In this document: positions 23,601 through 33,291 of the stretch, one piece after another | How the letters are laid out: each line of letters begins with the position of its first letter | Position numbering within the stretch: position 1 is the stretch's first letter | DNA from: Roseibium polysiphoniae | GTDB taxonomy: Bacteria > Pseudomonadota > Alphaproteobacteria > Rhizobiales > Stappiaceae | Direction: 5' to 3' | Assembly (NCBI RefSeq): GCF_014842925.1 | Contig: NZ_JACYXJ010000008.1 | Location: 1 to 64,000, forward strand | Length of the DNA: 64,000 bases | Notes under the pieces: model-generated | Databases searched by the model: none | Told to the model about the DNA's origin: nothing | What the model saw: only the letters and a program-made list of their open reading frames with translations | Translations under genes and position numbers: made by a program

Positions 23601-25025
23601 ATGGAAATTGAAATTCACGGGCAATCGATGAACCAGCCAATCGGCATGCAAACATCTGCAAGCAGCGACGAGACCGCACCCCGGCGGTCCGGTCAGCTTG
23701 GCTTGATCGCCTGCATTGCCTTGGTGGTCGGCAACATGATCGGCTCCGGCATCTTCCTGCTGCCGGCGGCGCTGGCACCTTTCGGTGCAATTTCCGTCGC
23801 AGGTTGGGTGGTGACCTCGTTCGGCGCGATTGCCCTCGCACTGATCTTTGGCCGCCTAGCACGGCTGACCAGCCGGCCCGGCGGTCCCTATGCCTACACA
23901 CGGGAAGCTTTCGGCGACTTTGCCGGGTTCCTGATAGCCTGGGGCTACTGGATCGCGCTTTGGTCCGGAAATGCGGCCGTAGCCGTCGCTTTTGTCGGAT
24001 ACATCGGCTACGTGGTTCCGGCGGTCGGCGAGAACAACCTTTACGGGCTGGGCGTTGCCCTAACCGCAATCTGGTTCCTGACAATGATCAACATCCGGGG
24101 GATCGAGGGCGCCGGCTTCGTTCAGGTGCTGACAACGGTCCTGAAGGTCCTGCCGCTGCTGGCGCTTGGTATTCTGGGATGGGCCTGGCTGGACACAAGC
24201 CACTTCACGCCAGTCAACACCTCTGAACTGTCTGACTATGCCGCTGTTTCCGCGACAGCTGCCCTGACCCTTTGGGCCTACCTCGGCCTGGAATCAGCGA
24301 CGGTGCCGTCCGCCAACGTCTACCGGCCCGAAGTCACGATCCCTCGGGCGACGATCATCGGCGTGCTGTTTGCCGCCGTGATCTATATCTCCGTCACGGT
24401 GGTCGCCATCGGCGTCCTTCCCAAGGACCTTCTGGCGACCTCCTCTGCACCGCTCGCCGATGTCGCTATGGCCATGTGGGGGCCGGTCGGCGGCGTGCTG
24501 ATTGCGCTGGGCGCGATCATTTCGACCTTCGGCACCTTGAACGGCTTCACACTCTTGTCCGGCCAGGTGCCCTATGGCGCTGCCCTCGACCGGGTCTTTC
24601 CGGAAGAATTTGCCAGCGTCAGTGATCGCGGCACGCCCGCCAATGCACTCGTGGTGTCGAACCTTTTGGCAAGCGCGCTCGTGATCATGAATTTTTCCAA
24701 GGGACTGGTGGAAGCCTTCACCTTCATCATCCTGCTCGCGACCATGGCAAGTCTGGTTCCCTATGCGTTTTGCGCCGTCGCCGAGATCATGATCCGGGTC
24801 GTGCGCGGACACAGTCTGAACGATCCAGGGCTGGCCGGCATCGTCGGACTTGGCGCGGTCGGTTTTCTCTATTCCATCTGGGCGGTCTACGGCTCGGGCG
24901 CGGACGTCGTGTTTTTCGGCTTCCTGCTGCTCCTCGCCGGCGTCCCGGTCCACGCCCTGATCCGCTGGCGACAAGCGCGCAACGACGCGTCTTCCAGCTC
25001 GAACAATCCTGCCATTGGAGATTGA
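23601..25025 (+). CDS. APC-family amino acid antiporter (AdiC/ArcD-like)
   Basis: A 474-aa member of the amino acid-polyamine-organocation superfamily with about twelve helices. The helix-1 motif GNMIGSGIF and the following [10 protein letters not shown] resemble arginine/agmatine antiporter AdiC and related basic amino acid exchangers; [15 protein letters not shown] and [14 protein letters not shown] (helix 6) are also typical. It probably exchanges arginine with ornithine or another product. The start is uncertain: ATG at 23601 or ATG at 23628, neither with a strong ribosome site. It shares the operon with a second, unrelated carrier, so two exchange routes are present for one pathway. ArcA begins at its stop. 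Confidence 0.85.
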   Translation: MEIEIHGQSMNQPIGMQTSASSDETAPRRSGQLGLIACIALVVGNMIGSGIFLLPAALAPFGAISVAGWVVTSFGAIALALIFGRLARLTSRPGGPYAYTREAFGDFAGFLIAWGYWIALWSGNAAVAVAFVGYIGYVVPAVGENNLYGLGVALTAIWFLTMINIRGIEGAGFVQVLTTVLKVLPLLALGILGWAWLDTSHFTPVNTSELSDYAAVSATAALTLWAYLGLESATVPSANVYRPEVTIPRATIIGVLFAAVIYISVTVVAIGVLPKDLLATSSAPLADVAMAMWGPVGGVLIALGAIISTFGTLNGFTLLSGQVPYGAALDRVFPEEFASVSDRGTPANALVVSNLLASALVIMNFSKGLVEAFTFIILLATMASLVPYAFCAVAEIMIRVVRGHSLNDPGLAGIVGLGAVGFLYSIWAVYGSGADVVFFGFLLLLAGVPVHALIRWRQARNDASSSSNNPAIGD

Positions 25026-25026
25026 T

Positions 25027-26259
25027 ATGACGGCGCTCGGTGTACATTCGGAAATCGGCAAGCTCAGAAAGGTCATGGTCTCCCGGCCATCTCTGGCTCA
25101 TGAACGCCTGACACCGGGAAACTGTCACGACCTGCTCTTCGATGATGTGCTCTGGGTCCACAAGGCGCGGGTCGATCACGACGATTTCCGCCTGAAGATG
25201 AAAGCCCATGATGTCGAGGTCTTCGACATCCAGGACCTTCTGGCCGAAATGCTCGACAAGGTTCCCGAAGGCAGGCGTTTCGTGCTGGACCGGCGGATCA
25301 CCGACAATCTGGTCGGGCCCGGCTTTGCCCGTGGCATGCGCCCCTGGCTGGACGAGCTGCCCGGCGAAAAGCTGGCCCGCCTGCTGATGGGCGGCATCAC
25401 CCTTTATGATCTGCCGCAGGAAATGCAGACGCCCCTGGCCAAGCAGGCGATCGCGTCTACAGAATTCCTCCTGGACCCGATCCCGAACGCCCTGTTTCAA
25501 CGCGATTCATCGTGCTGGATGTATGGCGGAGTCACGGTCAATCCGATGTTCTGGCCCGCCCGCAAGCCCGAAACGCTCTATCAGCGCGCGGTCTACAAGT
25601 TCCATCCGATGTTCACGGACGAAGACTTCCAGATCTGGTGGGGCGACAGCGATGAGGACTTCGGCCATGCCAGCATGGAAGGCGGCGACGTCATGCCGAT
25701 CGGCAAGGGTGTCGTCCTGATCGGCATGGGCGAGCGCACCACGCGCCAGGCCGTGCAACAGGTTGCCGAAAATCTCTTTGCCAAGAAAGGCGCTGAACGG
25801 GTGATTGCCTGTGCCATGCCCAAGAGCCGCGCGGCCATGCACCTCGATACGGTGTTCTCCTGCCTTGATCACGACAAGGTCACGGCGTTCCGCGAGGTGG
25901 TCGACGAGATCACCTGCTACAGCCTACGTCCCGGTGACGACAATCAGGCCGTCGATGTTCGGCGCGAGGAAGCACATCTGTTTGATGTCTACAAGGAAGC
26001 GCTGGGCCTTGATGACCTGCATGTGATCGGCACGGGCGGCAACGAGTTCCAGGCCGAACGCGAGCAGTGGGACGACGGCAACAATGTGGTGGCGCTCGCA
26101 CCCGGTGTGGTCGTCGGCTACGACCGCAACACCCATACCAACACACTTTTGCGCAAGGCCGGCATAGAGGTCATCACGATCTCCGGTTCCGAGCTCGGCC
26201 GGGGCCGTGGCGGCGGACATTGCATGACCTGCCCCATCGCACGCGATCCCGCATATTGA
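25027..26259 (+). CDS. arcA: Arginine deiminase
   Basis: A 410-aa cytoplasmic enzyme hydrolysing arginine to citrulline and ammonia, first step of the arginine deiminase route. The nucleophilic C399 is in the conserved [14 protein letters not shown] tail; [14 protein letters not shown] (about 215-228), [11 protein letters not shown] (about 275) with the catalytic His, and FQRDSS (about 157) complete the guanidinohydrolase active site. The ATG at 25027 follows TTGGAGATTGAT with the ribosome site overlapping the previous stop; a TTG four codons earlier is less likely. Genes for the next two steps follow directly. Confidence 0.97.
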   Translation: MTALGVHSEIGKLRKVMVSRPSLAHERLTPGNCHDLLFDDVLWVHKARVDHDDFRLKMKAHDVEVFDIQDLLAEMLDKVPEGRRFVLDRRITDNLVGPGFARGMRPWLDELPGEKLARLLMGGITLYDLPQEMQTPLAKQAIASTEFLLDPIPNALFQRDSSCWMYGGVTVNPMFWPARKPETLYQRAVYKFHPMFTDEDFQIWWGDSDEDFGHASMEGGDVMPIGKGVVLIGMGERTTRQAVQQVAENLFAKKGAERVIACAMPKSRAAMHLDTVFSCLDHDKVTAFREVVDEITCYSLRPGDDNQAVDVRREEAHLFDVYKEALGLDDLHVIGTGGNEFQAEREQWDDGNNVVALAPGVVVGYDRNTHTNTLLRKAGIEVITISGSELGRGRGGGHCMTCPIARDPAY

Positions 26260-26298
26260 TTTTCAGACAGGGCTTTCAAAAAGCCAACGGAGGATAAA

Positions 26299-27300
26299 AT
26301 GGCGTTCAATCTCAAAGGTCGCAGTTATCTCAAGATCCTCGATTTCTCCCAGCGGGAGATGCTTTACCTGCTTGATCTCGCAAGGGATCTGAAGCGGGCA
26401 AAATATTCAGGCTCCGAGCAGCCGGTTCTGAACGGCAAGAACATCTGCCTGATCTTTGAAAAAACCTCAACACGTACGCGCTGCGCCTTCGAGGTTGCAG
26501 CCCACGATCAGGGCGCGCACATCACCTATCTGGATCCATCGGGATCCCAGATTGGCCACAAGGAGTCCATGAAGGACACGGCCCGTGTCCTCGGTCGCAT
26601 GTTCGACGGCATCGAGTTTCGCGGTTCCGGCCAGAAGATGGTCGAAGAACTGGCAGAATTCAGCGGTGTGCCGATCTACAACGGACTGACGGACGACTGG
26701 CATCCGACCCAGATGCTGGCCGACATGCTCACCATGGTCGAGCACGCGGACAAGCCGCGCACGCAGATTTCCTACGCCTACCTCGGCGATGCGCGCTCCA
26801 ACATGGGGCACTCGCTGATGATGCTCGGCGCGATCATGGGTTGCGATGTACGTATCGTTGCGCCCAAGGAGAACTGGCCAACCGAGGACCTGATCAAGAC
26901 CGCTCAGGAAACCGCCGACACATATGGCGCGCGGCTGACGATCACCGAGGACGTTGCCGAAGGCACCAAGGGCGTTGATTTCATCCACACGGATGTCTGG
27001 GTTTCCATGGGCGAGCCCGCCGATGTTTGGGAAACCCGGATCAAGCTGCTGACTCCCTATCAGGTCAACATGGACGTCATGAAAGGCACCGGCAACCCGA
27101 ACGTCAAGTTCATGCACTGCCTGCCCGCTTTCCATAACCGGGACACGAAGGTCGGTGAGGACATCTTCCAGAAGTTCGGAATTTCCGAGATGGAAGTGAC
27201 GGAGGAAGTGTTTGAATCGCACATGAATGTCGCGTTCGAGCAGGCTGAAAACCGCATGCACACGATCAAGGCCATTCTGGTCGCGACGCTGGGGAATTGA
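26299..27300 (+). CDS. arcB: Ornithine carbamoyltransferase, catabolic
   Basis: A 333-aa transferase that, in this pathway, converts citrulline plus phosphate to ornithine and carbamoyl phosphate. The carbamoyl-phosphate motif [11 protein letters not shown] (about residues 54-64), [13 protein letters not shown] (about 133-145) and the ornithine-binding FMHCLPAFH (about 270) are intact. GGAGGA stands before the ATG. Sequence alone does not separate catabolic ArcB from anabolic ArgF; the position between arcA and arcC, and the length close to 335 aa, support the catabolic form. The stop is followed by arcC within three bases. Confidence 0.95.
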   Translation: MAFNLKGRSYLKILDFSQREMLYLLDLARDLKRAKYSGSEQPVLNGKNICLIFEKTSTRTRCAFEVAAHDQGAHITYLDPSGSQIGHKESMKDTARVLGRMFDGIEFRGSGQKMVEELAEFSGVPIYNGLTDDWHPTQMLADMLTMVEHADKPRTQISYAYLGDARSNMGHSLMMLGAIMGCDVRIVAPKENWPTEDLIKTAQETADTYGARLTITEDVAEGTKGVDFIHTDVWVSMGEPADVWETRIKLLTPYQVNMDVMKGTGNPNVKFMHCLPAFHNRDTKVGEDIFQKFGISEMEVTEEVFESHMNVAFEQAENRMHTIKAILVATLGN

Positions 27301-27302
27301 CC

Positions 27303-28235
27303 ATGAGGATCGTGGTCGCCCTTGGAGGCAACGCGCTTTTGCGCCGGGGTCAGGAGATGACCGCGGCCAACCAGCGTGAGAACGCGCGCACCGCCGCCGA
27401 AGCGCTTGCGCCCATCGGTGCGGCGGAAGAACTGGTGGTCACCCACGGCAACGGGCCCCAGGTCGGACTTCTGGCCCTTCAGGAAGCCGCCTACACGGAA
27501 GTCGAGGAATATCCGCTCGACGTTCTTGGCGCAGAGACCGAAGGCATGATCGGCTACATGATCGAGCAGGAGCTCGGCAATCTTCTGCCGATCGAAAAGC
27601 CTTTGGCAACGCTTTTGACCATGGTCGAGGTCGACCCGAAAGATTCCGCCTTTCAGGATCCGACCAAATTCATCGGCCCCGTCTACGACAAGGAAACCAT
27701 CGACAAGATGGCCGCGGAAAAAGGCTGGAGCGTAAAGCCGGACGGCGACAAATGGCGCCGTGTGGTCCCCTCGCCCTTGCCCAAGCGGATTTTCCAGGTC
27801 CGCCCGATCCGCTGGCTGCTTTCGGAAGGCACGATCGTCATTGCCGCCGGCGGCGGCGGAATTCCGACCATGTATGGATCGGATGGCAAGCTGACCGGGG
27901 TTGAATGCGTGATCGACAAGGACCGCTGTTCGGCGCTCCTGGCAAAAGACATTGAAGCCGATGTCTTTGTCATGGCCACGGATGCGGATGCTGTCTATCT
28001 GGACTGGGGCACTGCAGATCAAAAGGCGATCCAGCGCGCAACGCCAGATGCCATGGATGCCTTTGATTTCCCGGCCGGTTCCATGGGGCCGAAGGTTGAG
28101 GCAGCACAGGATTTTGCGAGGGCCACCGGCGAGAAGTGCATCATCTGCGCCCTTGCAGATGTGGCGGATGCCATTGCCGGCACCAAGGGAACAACCATCG
28201 CCGTGGACGCTGGAGAGATCGCCTACCACGGCTGA
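27303..28235 (+). CDS. arcC: Carbamate kinase
   Basis: A 310-aa kinase of the amino-acid-kinase fold that transfers phosphate from carbamoyl phosphate to ADP, the ATP-yielding step. Seen are [12 protein letters not shown] at the N-terminus, [13 protein letters not shown] (about 42-54), [12 protein letters not shown] (about 183) and [14 protein letters not shown] (about 222). The ATG at 27303 is used in place of a TTG two codons earlier. It ends the arginine deiminase gene set; 99 bases carrying a hairpin separate it from the V-ATPase genes. Confidence 0.96.
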   Translation: MRIVVALGGNALLRRGQEMTAANQRENARTAAEALAPIGAAEELVVTHGNGPQVGLLALQEAAYTEVEEYPLDVLGAETEGMIGYMIEQELGNLLPIEKPLATLLTMVEVDPKDSAFQDPTKFIGPVYDKETIDKMAAEKGWSVKPDGDKWRRVVPSPLPKRIFQVRPIRWLLSEGTIVIAAGGGGIPTMYGSDGKLTGVECVIDKDRCSALLAKDIEADVFVMATDADAVYLDWGTADQKAIQRATPDAMDAFDFPAGSMGPKVEAAQDFARATGEKCIICALADVADAIAGTKGTTIAVDAGEIAYHG

Positions 28236-28284
28236 TTGCATTTCTGGCCCAAAGCGGGGCCAGATCGAGTTAAGCTACTCCTGA

Positions 28285-28315
28285 GGCTCGCGCCCATTGG
28301 GCATCAGCGAGCGCC
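28285..28315 (+). other. Stem-loop between arcC and the V-ATPase genes
   Basis: GGCTCGC (28285-28291) and GCGAGCGCC (28307-28315) pair, and within them GCCC/GGGC pair around ATT. No T run follows and the atpB ribosome site begins about ten bases later. It may set relative expression of the two halves of the operon by processing or stabilising the message rather than ending it. Confidence 0.4.
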
Positions 28316-28334
28316 GGAGAAAGAGGGGAAAGCG

Positions 28335-29717
28335 ATGCTGGTATCCCATACCCGGATTGTCGATATTGTCGGCGACATCATCCGGATCAAGGTTTCTGCG
28401 GATCGGAAGGCCAGCGAGGGTCGGCCCTGTCTCGGCGATCTCGCCCTTGTGGAGACCGGGGACGGCTCAACGTCTCTTGCCCAGGTCATCAGCATCGACC
28501 GCGACATGGTCTCGCTTCAGGTCAACTCCGGCACCAAGGGACTGGCCAACAACGCGTCGGTCAGGTTCCTCGGAGAAGCAGCCAAGGTGACCTATTCCGA
28601 CAATATTCTCGGCCGGGTCTTCGATGGCGCCGGCCAGCCGATCGACCGCGGCCCTGGTCTTTCCGGTGATCCAACAGTGCCAATTGGCGGGCCTTCGGCC
28701 AATCCGATGAAGCGTGTTCTAGCCTCGCGCATGATCCGCACCGATGTTCCCATGATCGATATCTTCAACTGTCTTGTTGAAAGCCAGAAGATCCCGATCT
28801 TCTCCGTTTCCGGGGAACCCTATAACGCCTTTCTCGCGCGGATCGGGATCCAGGCCGATGCCGACATTGTCATCTTCGGCGGGCTTGGGCTGATCTTCGA
28901 CGACTACGCCTTCTTCCGAAAGCAGTTCGAGGACGCCGGCGTTTTCCCCAGAACCGTCATGTTCGTCAATCAGGCCTCCGATCCTGTGGTCGAACGCCTG
29001 CAGGTGCCGGACATGGCGCTGGCAGTGGCTGAAAAATTCGCGGTCGAGGAAGGCAAGCGCGTCCTTGTGTTGATGACCGACATGACCGCCTTTGCTGACG
29101 CCTTGAAGGAAGTCTCGATCGCCATGGAGCGGGTTCCCGCAAACCGCGGCTACCCCGGCGATCTCTATTCGCAGCTGGCACGCCGTTATGAAAAAGCCTG
29201 TGATTTCAGAGGCTCCGGTTCTGTGACGATCCTGACCGTCACGACCATGCCGGGCAACGATCTGACCCATCCGGTGCCCGACAACACCGGCTATATCACC
29301 GAGGGGCAGTTCTATCTGCACAGTGGCGTCCTGGATCCATTCGGGTCGCTCTCACGCCTCAAGCAGCATGTCATCGGCAAGGTCACCCGCGAAGACCACA
29401 ATCAGATCATGAACACGATGATCCGCCTCTATTCCGGTGCCCGGGACGCCGAACAGAAGCAGTCGATGGCGTTTGAGCTGTCCGACTATGACCATCAGCT
29501 CCTGAAATTCGGTACCTTGTTCCGAGAGCGCTTCATGGATATTGACGTTTCGATGCCGCTGGAGGAAGCGCTCGACCTTTGCTGGCAAACACTGGCGGAG
29601 TGTTTCGAGCCGGGCCAGCTGCTAATGAAACAGGGTCTGATCGATACCTATTTCCCCAAGACGGGATCGCAAAAAACAGATCTCAAAACCACGGAACCGC
29701 CTGAGGAAGCAGCCTGA
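28335..29717 (+). CDS. atpB: V-type ATPase subunit B
   Basis: A 460-aa non-catalytic nucleotide-binding subunit of the V1 head. It has the beta-barrel N-terminus (MLVSHTRIVDIVGDIIRI), then the degenerate P-loop region IPIFSVSGEPYNAFLARI (about 150-167), which lacks GKT as expected for B, then VLVLMTDMTAFADALKEVS (about 236) and GYPGDLYSQLARRYEKA (about 261). The TTG-initiated frame from 28236 adds 33 residues across the intergenic hairpin; ATG 28335 follows AGAGGGGAAAG and is preferred. Length is normal. It is the first of seven V-ATPase genes; its stop overlaps the next start (TGATG). Confidence 0.96.
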   Translation: MLVSHTRIVDIVGDIIRIKVSADRKASEGRPCLGDLALVETGDGSTSLAQVISIDRDMVSLQVNSGTKGLANNASVRFLGEAAKVTYSDNILGRVFDGAGQPIDRGPGLSGDPTVPIGGPSANPMKRVLASRMIRTDVPMIDIFNCLVESQKIPIFSVSGEPYNAFLARIGIQADADIVIFGGLGLIFDDYAFFRKQFEDAGVFPRTVMFVNQASDPVVERLQVPDMALAVAEKFAVEEGKRVLVLMTDMTAFADALKEVSIAMERVPANRGYPGDLYSQLARRYEKACDFRGSGSVTILTVTTMPGNDLTHPVPDNTGYITEGQFYLHSGVLDPFGSLSRLKQHVIGKVTREDHNQIMNTMIRLYSGARDAEQKQSMAFELSDYDHQLLKFGTLFRERFMDIDVSMPLEEALDLCWQTLAECFEPGQLLMKQGLIDTYFPKTGSQKTDLKTTEPPEEAA

Positions 29718-30340
29718 TGGCAAAGCTTGCGCTCAACAAGTCCTCTTTGGCCCGCGAGACGTCGCAGCTCGCCGAGTTCCGGCGTTTTCTGCCGTCGCTT
29801 GAGCTCAAGCGGTTGCAGATGATGGCCGAGCGCGCGAAGGCAAAGGAGGCCGTTGCACGGCTCGACAAGGAATACTCTCAGCTCTTCAGCCAGATTGCCG
29901 ACAGCATTCCCATGCTGGCCAATGAACAGGTTCCCCTCGATGGCCTGATTAGCCTCCAGAACGTGGAGCGCGGCAGTCAGAACCTGTCAGGCACGATCCT
30001 GCCAACGCTTGGTGAGGTTGAAATCGAGACAGCGCCTTACTCGCGCCTTGCACGGCCGCATTGGGTCGATCCAGTGGTCAAGGCCCTGAAGGACCTCGTC
30101 ACCTTCAACTTGAAGCGCGACGTGGCGCGCGAGAGGCTGGACCTGCTGATCGAGGCGGAGGCGGTCATCTCGCGCAGGGTCAACCTGTTCGAGAAGGTCC
30201 TGATCCCCCAGGCTGAGAAGAACATCAAGAAAATCCGCATGGCCATGGCCGACGCGGAACGCGATGCCGTCGTGCGCGCCAAGATCTCGAAGCGCAAGAC
30301 CGCCGCACGGGCCGCCGAAGAAAGGATGGCCGAGCTATGA
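29717..30340 (+). CDS. atpD: V-type ATPase subunit D (central stalk)
   Basis: A 207-aa subunit of the rotating central shaft. It is predicted to be a long antiparallel coiled coil: the first 70 residues (ETSQLAEFRRFLPSLELKRL, then KAKEAVARLDKEYSQLFSQI) and the last 60 are charged and heptad-like, with a short middle region. The usual LKR-x-LQ-like segment is present. It overlaps atpB at the start and atpI at the stop, so it is translated in step with them. With no F subunit gene found, D may act alone or with the DUF2764 protein in the rotor. Confidence 0.92.
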   Translation: MAKLALNKSSLARETSQLAEFRRFLPSLELKRLQMMAERAKAKEAVARLDKEYSQLFSQIADSIPMLANEQVPLDGLISLQNVERGSQNLSGTILPTLGEVEIETAPYSRLARPHWVDPVVKALKDLVTFNLKRDVARERLDLLIEAEAVISRRVNLFEKVLIPQAEKNIKKIRMAMADAERDAVVRAKISKRKTAARAAEERMAEL

Positions 30341-32130
30341 CCATCACGGCGCTTAAAAAGGTCAGCCTGATCGGCATCCTGGAGGACAAGGAGCAGGTTC
30401 TGGAGGCGACGCAGGCCTTTGGTCGCTTCCACCTTATTCCGCTGACGCCAGCACAGCGGGATCTGGAGGCGATTCCAAGCGGTACAGGCCGTGAAGCGGT
30501 TGAAGCGCTCCGGTGGCTTACTGACGCGCCGGCACAGCGCCGGCCAACCACTGATCCCGACGACTTCGACCTTCCTCAGATTGTCGAGCAAACGCTGCTC
30601 AACAAGTCCAATTTCAAGGCCTGCGAGGACAAGCGCGCGAAGCTGGTTCGCCGGATCAAGGACGTGCGGCCCTGGGGGCAGTTTGATTTCGCTGATTTGT
30701 CGGAAATCGGCGACTACCGGCTCTGGTTCTATGTGGTCCCGACCGCCAAGCTTAAGGCCATCGATCCGTCCGACAAGATCATGGAAATCGTTCATCAGGA
30801 CAAGTACCGCGCCTATGTGGTGTTGCTGGATCCTGACGAGCCACCGCTTGATGCGATGCCCGTGCCGCGCGTTCATGTGGGCGAGGTGTCGCTTTTAGAG
30901 CTGGAACACCGGCTGGAGCAAACTGAAGTCCGCCTTGAAGGCCTGGAACTGGAACGCCATGCACTGACAAAATGGCGCGGCCTTTTGGATCAGCATCTGG
31001 CAGATGCCCGGGATCGGGCCGCACGCGGACGCGCGGCTCTGGAGACGGCAGACGACGAACGCATTTTTGTCCTGCAGGCCTGGGCTCCCTCAGCTGAAGA
31101 AGCCGACATCAGCTCGCTTTGTAAGCAACTTGGCATTGCCGCCCATATCGAGGACCCGGCGGAGGACGACTACCCGCCAACGCTTCTCGCAAACCCGCCC
31201 TCTCTCGCGGCAGGCGAAGATCTGGTCCAATTTTATCAGACGCCCGGCTACCGGGACTGGGACCCGTCGATCATCGTCTATCTGTCCTTCATCCTCTTCT
31301 TCGGCATGATCATGACCGACGCCGGCTACGGCTTGCTGCTGCTTGGCGCGCTCTATCTGTTTAAAAAGCGCTTCGGCACATCTCCTGGAGCTCTGCGGAT
31401 GTGGACCATGTCCGTGTGGTTGATGGTCTCGACCACGGCGTTCGGCGTGCTCACCGGTAGCTATTTCGGCATTTCACCGCCGCCAGGCAGCCTGCTGGCG
31501 CAGCTGAAGGTCATGCAGCTGGACGATGTCGACACCATGATGAAGATCACGCTCACGATCGGCGTCGTTCACATCACGCTGGCCAATGTGGTGCGCGCCC
31601 TTCACGGCAGCAGCATGAGCGACCGCGCGGTTCCGATCGGATGGTCCCTTGTCGCCATCGGCGGCCTTTGCACATTCCTCGGAGCCGAAACGCTGTTCGC
31701 GACGCTCGGCCCGGTCATGATCGTTGCGGGCCTGCTTTGCGTCGGTTTTTTCGCAAGCGACCGCAAGGTGGACTCGATCAAGAGTGCGGGGCTTCGGCTG
31801 TTCGATGCCTTTGCCGGGCTGGCGAGAATCGTCAACATTTTCTCCGATGTGCTTAGCTACATGCGTCTTTTCGCACTCGGATTGGCGGCGGCTTCTTTGG
31901 CATCAACCATCAACGATCTCTCGGGTCAACTGCTGCACGCAGTGCCCGGCATCGGCCTCCTGATCGCGATCATGGTGCTGGCCGTTGGCCATGCCATCAA
32001 CATAGGCCTCGGGCTGATTGCGGGCGTCGTCCATGGCCTGAGGCTGAATGTCATCGAATTTTTCAACTGGGGTTTGAAGGATGAGGGCACGCCCTTCCGT
32101 CCGTTCAAGAAAGAGGAGTCAGGCTTGTGA
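30337..32130 (+). CDS. atpI: V-type ATPase subunit I (membrane stator)
   Basis: A 597-aa homologue of eukaryotic subunit a. The N-terminal half (to about 305) is cytoplasmic with coiled-coil stretches (LLELEHRLEQTEVRLEGLEL near 187). The rest has seven or eight membrane helices from SIIVYLSFILFFGMIMTDAG on. The Arg essential for ion passage is R510 in SYMRLFALGLA, matching the SYLRLWALSLA-type motif of the family. It is shorter than archaeal and eukaryotic forms, as in Chlamydia and Bacteroidetes. ATGA overlap with atpD. Confidence 0.95.
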   Translation: MTITALKKVSLIGILEDKEQVLEATQAFGRFHLIPLTPAQRDLEAIPSGTGREAVEALRWLTDAPAQRRPTTDPDDFDLPQIVEQTLLNKSNFKACEDKRAKLVRRIKDVRPWGQFDFADLSEIGDYRLWFYVVPTAKLKAIDPSDKIMEIVHQDKYRAYVVLLDPDEPPLDAMPVPRVHVGEVSLLELEHRLEQTEVRLEGLELERHALTKWRGLLDQHLADARDRAARGRAALETADDERIFVLQAWAPSAEEADISSLCKQLGIAAHIEDPAEDDYPPTLLANPPSLAAGEDLVQFYQTPGYRDWDPSIIVYLSFILFFGMIMTDAGYGLLLLGALYLFKKRFGTSPGALRMWTMSVWLMVSTTAFGVLTGSYFGISPPPGSLLAQLKVMQLDDVDTMMKITLTIGVVHITLANVVRALHGSSMSDRAVPIGWSLVAIGGLCTFLGAETLFATLGPVMIVAGLLCVGFFASDRKVDSIKSAGLRLFDAFAGLARIVNIFSDVLSYMRLFALGLAAASLASTINDLSGQLLHAVPGIGLLIAIMVLAVGHAINIGLGLIAGVVHGLRLNVIEFFNWGLKDEGTPFRPFKKEESGL

Positions 32131-32576
32131 ACGAATTCGTACTCGCCCTTGGATGGTTCGGGCTATACGCACCGGTCGCCCTGGGAGCCATCGGAAGCGC
32201 CTGGGGTTGTGCCCTGGGCGGCAGCGCCGCAATCGGTGCGATGCTCGATACGGATGGCGGCTATGGCCGGTTCATCGGCGTCTCGCTGATGCCGTCCTCG
32301 CAGGTGATCTACGGCATCGTCATCATGTTCACCCTGCAGCATGACGCCATGACGGCGGAAATCGGTGCAGCCACATTCGGCATCGGGATTCTCTCCGGCT
32401 TTGCCTTGCTTTTCACCGGCGTGCGCCAGGGCGAGGTTCTCGCCTCGGCCATTCACGCCTCCAAGGCCAAGCCCGAGATTTTCGGCGTTTCGCTTGCGCC
32501 GGCGGCAGTGCTGGAAGGCTTTTCAGTCTTCGCCTTGGTGTTCGCCCTGGTTCTTGCCGGATCCATACCCGGCTAG
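32127..32576 (+). CDS. atpK: V-type ATPase proteolipid subunit K, probable Na+ ring
   Basis: A 149-aa double-hairpin proteolipid with four membrane helices that forms the rotor ring. The ion-binding Glu is E130 in helix 4 (AAVLEGFSVFALVF). Set against Enterococcus hirae NtpK, S58 and Q59 (MPSSQVIYG) take the place of T64/Q65, Q101 (VRQGEV) of Q110 and E130 of E139, so the Na+ ligand set is kept. This points to sodium rather than proton transport. The first hairpin lacks a carboxylate, as in other V-type K subunits, which favours ion pumping by ATP hydrolysis over synthesis. GTG start in a GTGA overlap. Confidence 0.93.
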   Translation: MNEFVLALGWFGLYAPVALGAIGSAWGCALGGSAAIGAMLDTDGGYGRFIGVSLMPSSQVIYGIVIMFTLQHDAMTAEIGAATFGIGILSGFALLFTGVRQGEVLASAIHASKAKPEIFGVSLAPAAVLEGFSVFALVFALVLAGSIPG

Positions 32577-32585
32577 GAGGCCCTG

Positions 32586-33287
32586 ATGACCCAGCAAGAC
32601 AAGCTGACAGCCGCAGAAAATCCGGCAGGTGCCGGCGTCCAGGCCCTGATCGACCGCCTCAAGAGCGAGGGCATTTCGGCAGGCCAGGCCGAGGCGGACG
32701 CCCTTTTGGCCAACGCGGAAGCCAAGGCGCATGACATCGTCGCGCGCGCGGAAGCCGAAGCGAACGCAATCCTGACGAAGGCGCGGACCGAGGCGGAAAA
32801 GGAGCAGGCCGCCACCCGCGACAGTCTGCAGATCGCGGCACGCGATCTTGTGCTCAATCTACGCAATGAACTCGAAAGCCGAATACAGGACGAAGCAGGA
32901 CGCCTCGTATCCTCGACCCTCAGCGATGAGGCCTTTCTGCAAAAGCTCATTATCGCCATGGCCGGAAAGGCGCACGAAGCGGCGGCCATCGGCGCGCACG
33001 ACAAGATCGAGATCAGCCTGCCTGATCGCATCGTGACGTTCGAGGAGCTGAAGCAGTCGCCAGAAGCGGTGGAGCCCGGCACCCTCACCCATTTCGCCAT
33101 CGCGCTGGCCGGTGACGTGCTGCGCAAGGGCGTAACTTTTTCCAGCGCGCCCGGCTTTGACGGGATCAAGATCAAGGTTCAGGACCGGGACGTCAGCATC
33201 GATCTGACCACGGAAGCGATTGCCTCGCTTCTGACCCAGCACCTGCAACCGCGTCTGCGCGCGATCATGGAAGGGGTTCTTCGCTAA
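32586..33287 (+). CDS. atpE: V-type ATPase subunit E (peripheral stalk)
   Basis: A 233-aa stator subunit. The first 100 residues form a long Ala/Glu/Lys-rich helix (ISAGQAEADALLANAEAKA, then AEAEANAILTKARTEAEKEQ) that would run as a coiled coil along the head, followed by a globular C-terminal domain. No separate G/H partner gene is present, so E may pair with itself or with an unrecognised small protein. TAGGAGG precedes the ATG by six bases; the gap to atpK is only nine bases. Confidence 0.92.
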   Translation: MTQQDKLTAAENPAGAGVQALIDRLKSEGISAGQAEADALLANAEAKAHDIVARAEAEANAILTKARTEAEKEQAATRDSLQIAARDLVLNLRNELESRIQDEAGRLVSSTLSDEAFLQKLIIAMAGKAHEAAAIGAHDKIEISLPDRIVTFEELKQSPEAVEPGTLTHFAIALAGDVLRKGVTFSSAPGFDGIKIKVQDRDVSIDLTTEAIASLLTQHLQPRLRAIMEGVLR

Positions 33288-33291
33288 GCCC

